From positions 103,066-167,065 of the forward strand of contig NZ_CADIKF010000007.1 of the NCBI RefSeq assembly GCF_902859875.1: a DNA stretch of 64,000 nt. The letters run 5' to 3'. The notes beneath the pieces are model-generated. The model was not told the origin of the DNA. It saw nothing but the letters and a program-made list of their open reading frames with translations, and searched no databases. The DNA is from Paraburkholderia solisilvae. Lineage in GTDB: Bacteria > Pseudomonadota > Gammaproteobacteria > Burkholderiales > Burkholderiaceae. Positions 63,401 through 64,000 of this stretch are shown here, piece after piece. The translations under genes were made by a program, and so were the position numbers. Each line of letters begins with the position of its first letter. Position 1 is the first letter of the stretch.

Positions 63401-64000
63401 CCTGCGCATCACTTCGCCGAGTTCGGCATCCTGGTTCGTGTTGAGCAGAATACCCGCGCCGGTGAGCAACAGATTCGCGTCGCCGGGTGCACGCGCGAGC
63501 GCGCCGCGCACGATCATCAGCGCGCGCCCCGGATCGCCGGTATTCACGTATCCCGCGGCGATCACGCCGATCAGTTCCGGGTCCTGTCCGGCAACCGGCT
63601 CAGCCGCCTGCAACAGCGCGCGGCCCTGCGCGGCGCGTCCGGCGCGCGCGAGCGCGCTCGCCTCATCGGCCTGCTGATGAACCCACAGCCGATGCTGCAG
63701 CACCGTCATCGGCATGGTCCGCTGGTTGACCGGAATCCGGTCGAGTTGCATCAAGCCGTAACGCCAGTCCTGCATATCGGCGGCGAGCAGCGCGCTCGCA
63801 TACCGCGCATCCGGCATATCCGGATGCAGCTCGACGAGGCCGTCCATCATGCTCTTCGCGTTCGCGTACGCGCCCTGCTTCGCGTAGATGCGCGCGAGGT
63901 CGAGCCGCAGCCACGGGTCGTCGGGACTGTACTGCAACGCATCTTCGAACAGCGTGCGCGCGCTGCCGAGGTCGCCGCGCGCTTCGGCCGCGCGCGCCTG
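60443..64000 (-). CDS. bcsC: BcsC-like cellulose synthase subunit, 5' end missing
   Basis: The frame runs off the right edge, so the N-terminus is absent; 1185 codons are visible. The right part holds TPR repeats (for example SPDDPWLRLDLARIYAKQGA). The left end is the BcsC outer-membrane barrel (FGSGAFQRNTTPSGSQHAAG, GLRGDLAWDDGTNGVYLNGE) ending VRYAFTKQSGFSTLFP. Between them lies an unusual linker of roughly 350 residues (about 61,640-62,750) rich in Pro, Gln, Tyr, Gly and Ala, with tandem GYAQNGYAQ-type repeats. BcsC guides cellulose through periplasm and outer membrane. The rest of the operon presumably lies beyond the edge. Confidence 0.92.
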   Translation of the reverse strand, partial: QARAAEARGDLGSARTLFEDALQYSPDDPWLRLDLARIYAKQGAYANAKSMMDGLVELHPDMPDARYASALLAADMQDWRYGLMQLDRIPVNQRTMPMTVLQHRLWVHQQADEASALARAGRAAQGRALLQAAEPVAGQDPELIGVIAAGYVNTGDPGRALMIVRGALARAPGDANLLLTGAGILLNTNQDAELGEVMRRLSAMQLTAQQRRDFERINVAIVVRRTDALRQAGDLASAYDVLGPWLAARPDDPEVLAALGRLYTAAKDNSNALATYRLALAQKPGDVGLLTAAAGAATSARDFDFAEATMKQALAAAPNNPDVLAAAGRMYRAQGRDTLAAQYLQRALLAQNGALAPPGAAGGPAAPNGWNVPLRPSGPIPPPGMNPFSNKVTGDAAAVPALPLAAAFDTSPGVPLTMPAGAPVNLALSQPNPVPAMPAYLPPMPLAQDAPYVAPGTDVMPINPLEAVSPATAPGAAARAAAYADAPPAIPDADGYGPDQYGSTQAGGGLAPGQAYPAQPYAPAQSYSAPYPAPQGNVPTGGYQPAAGYAPGGYAPSGYAQNGYAQNGYAQGGYPQAAPAAQSAYSQGGYAQPQPSYGQPPGQPPAGYAPQPGDGYVSTPWPMSPQAAQASEAVQAAQTNPPYAQPGASTAKRRTSGKSAHGTTNRVAQNPPAPPMYPAGYGQPGYPQGYPPQPYAQQSYGQPQYPSYPPQTPMQPQPQMQPQPQQYAAQNYAPQPYVPQPAPQGYTNQGYGLVPYVPQPPAPRISAPSPYAPYQPQGAAAQPPSLGPQQTLTVEEELAQINREQTSTVSGGILFRNRNGEDGLSNLNDIEAPLEGRIHAGDGHVVITATPVLLDAGTSDASPNTLARFGSGAFQRNTTPSGSQHAAGVGASLGYEIGGLKADVGGTPFGFREQNVVGGVQYQGGLTDQVSYKLTAGRRAVTDSLLSYAGTKDDATGQEWGGVTSNGLRGDLAWDDGTNGVYLNGEFQYLDGHNVKSNTAGKGGGGFYTRLYKDENQTFTAGVNTTLMHYANNLSFFTLGQGGYFSPQQYVILNVPVRWTGRNGRFSYDFGGSLGVQHYRQDSSLYYPTSSTQQDLAASQNLAPDPGAVYPSQSHTGVSYSVDAVGEYQLAPQLTVGASASFGNAYEYREFVAAVYVRYAFTKQSGFSTLFPPTPMTSPYLPTND

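Overview
The window is a GC-rich chromosomal segment of a Burkholderiaceae bacterium, most likely Paraburkholderia or a close relative. This rests on codon use, the DUF4148 small exported protein, the B12 gene organisation and the density of HxlR, NmrA, pirin and tautomerase genes. No rRNA, tRNA, CRISPR array or intact insertion sequence was seen.

Region 1 (1-20,200) is accessory metabolism. It opens with a beta-keto acid cleavage enzyme and an MFS transporter. Two divergent pairs follow, each an HxlR repressor facing an NmrA/QorB-like reductase. Between and around them lie an unrecognised 811-residue protein translationally coupled to a LodB/halogenase-type flavoprotein, two tautomerase-fold proteins, DUF302, pirin, a Tat-exported crotonase, an integral membrane protein, a CruF/DUF422 membrane protein, an AraC regulator and a GMC oxidoreductase. 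Several intergenic regions carry strikingly regular operator-like repeats.

Region 2 (20,200-26,000) holds a GAF-PAS-GGDEF-EAL protein, a MarC protein, a DUF3311/sodium:solute symporter pair and a small MORN-like protein.

Region 3 (26,180-50,100) is a nearly complete oxygen-dependent cobalamin cluster. One block is cobL-cobK-cobM (minus strand). Another is cobG-cobH-cobI-cbiG/cobJ (plus strand, behind a cobalamin riboswitch). A third is cobW-cobN-chlI/chlD (minus strand, behind a second riboswitch). The last is cobE-cobO-cobB-bluB (plus strand, behind a third riboswitch). The chlI-like and VWA frames are joined by an A-AAA-AAA slippery heptamer, so both chelatase subunits probably come from one gene by -1 frameshifting. 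No cobF or cbiD gene is present. Interlopers are two coiled-coil proteins, an AT-rich orphan, a PilZ protein and a Fic protein.

Region 4 (50,100-59,100) carries ribA, a CBS protein, DUF4148, a 3-methyladenine glycosylase and a BON protein. It then holds a compact four-gene operon with a divergent LysR: an RhtA-like exporter, a heme-oxygenase-like diiron oxidase (HDO) and two ATP-grasp ligases. This looks like a small, probably undescribed amino-acid or dipeptide-derived metabolite pathway and is my main candidate for a new system.

Region 5 (59,100-64,000) has a ChaA-like cation antiporter and the 3' part of a bcsC-like cellulose-export gene that runs off the right edge.
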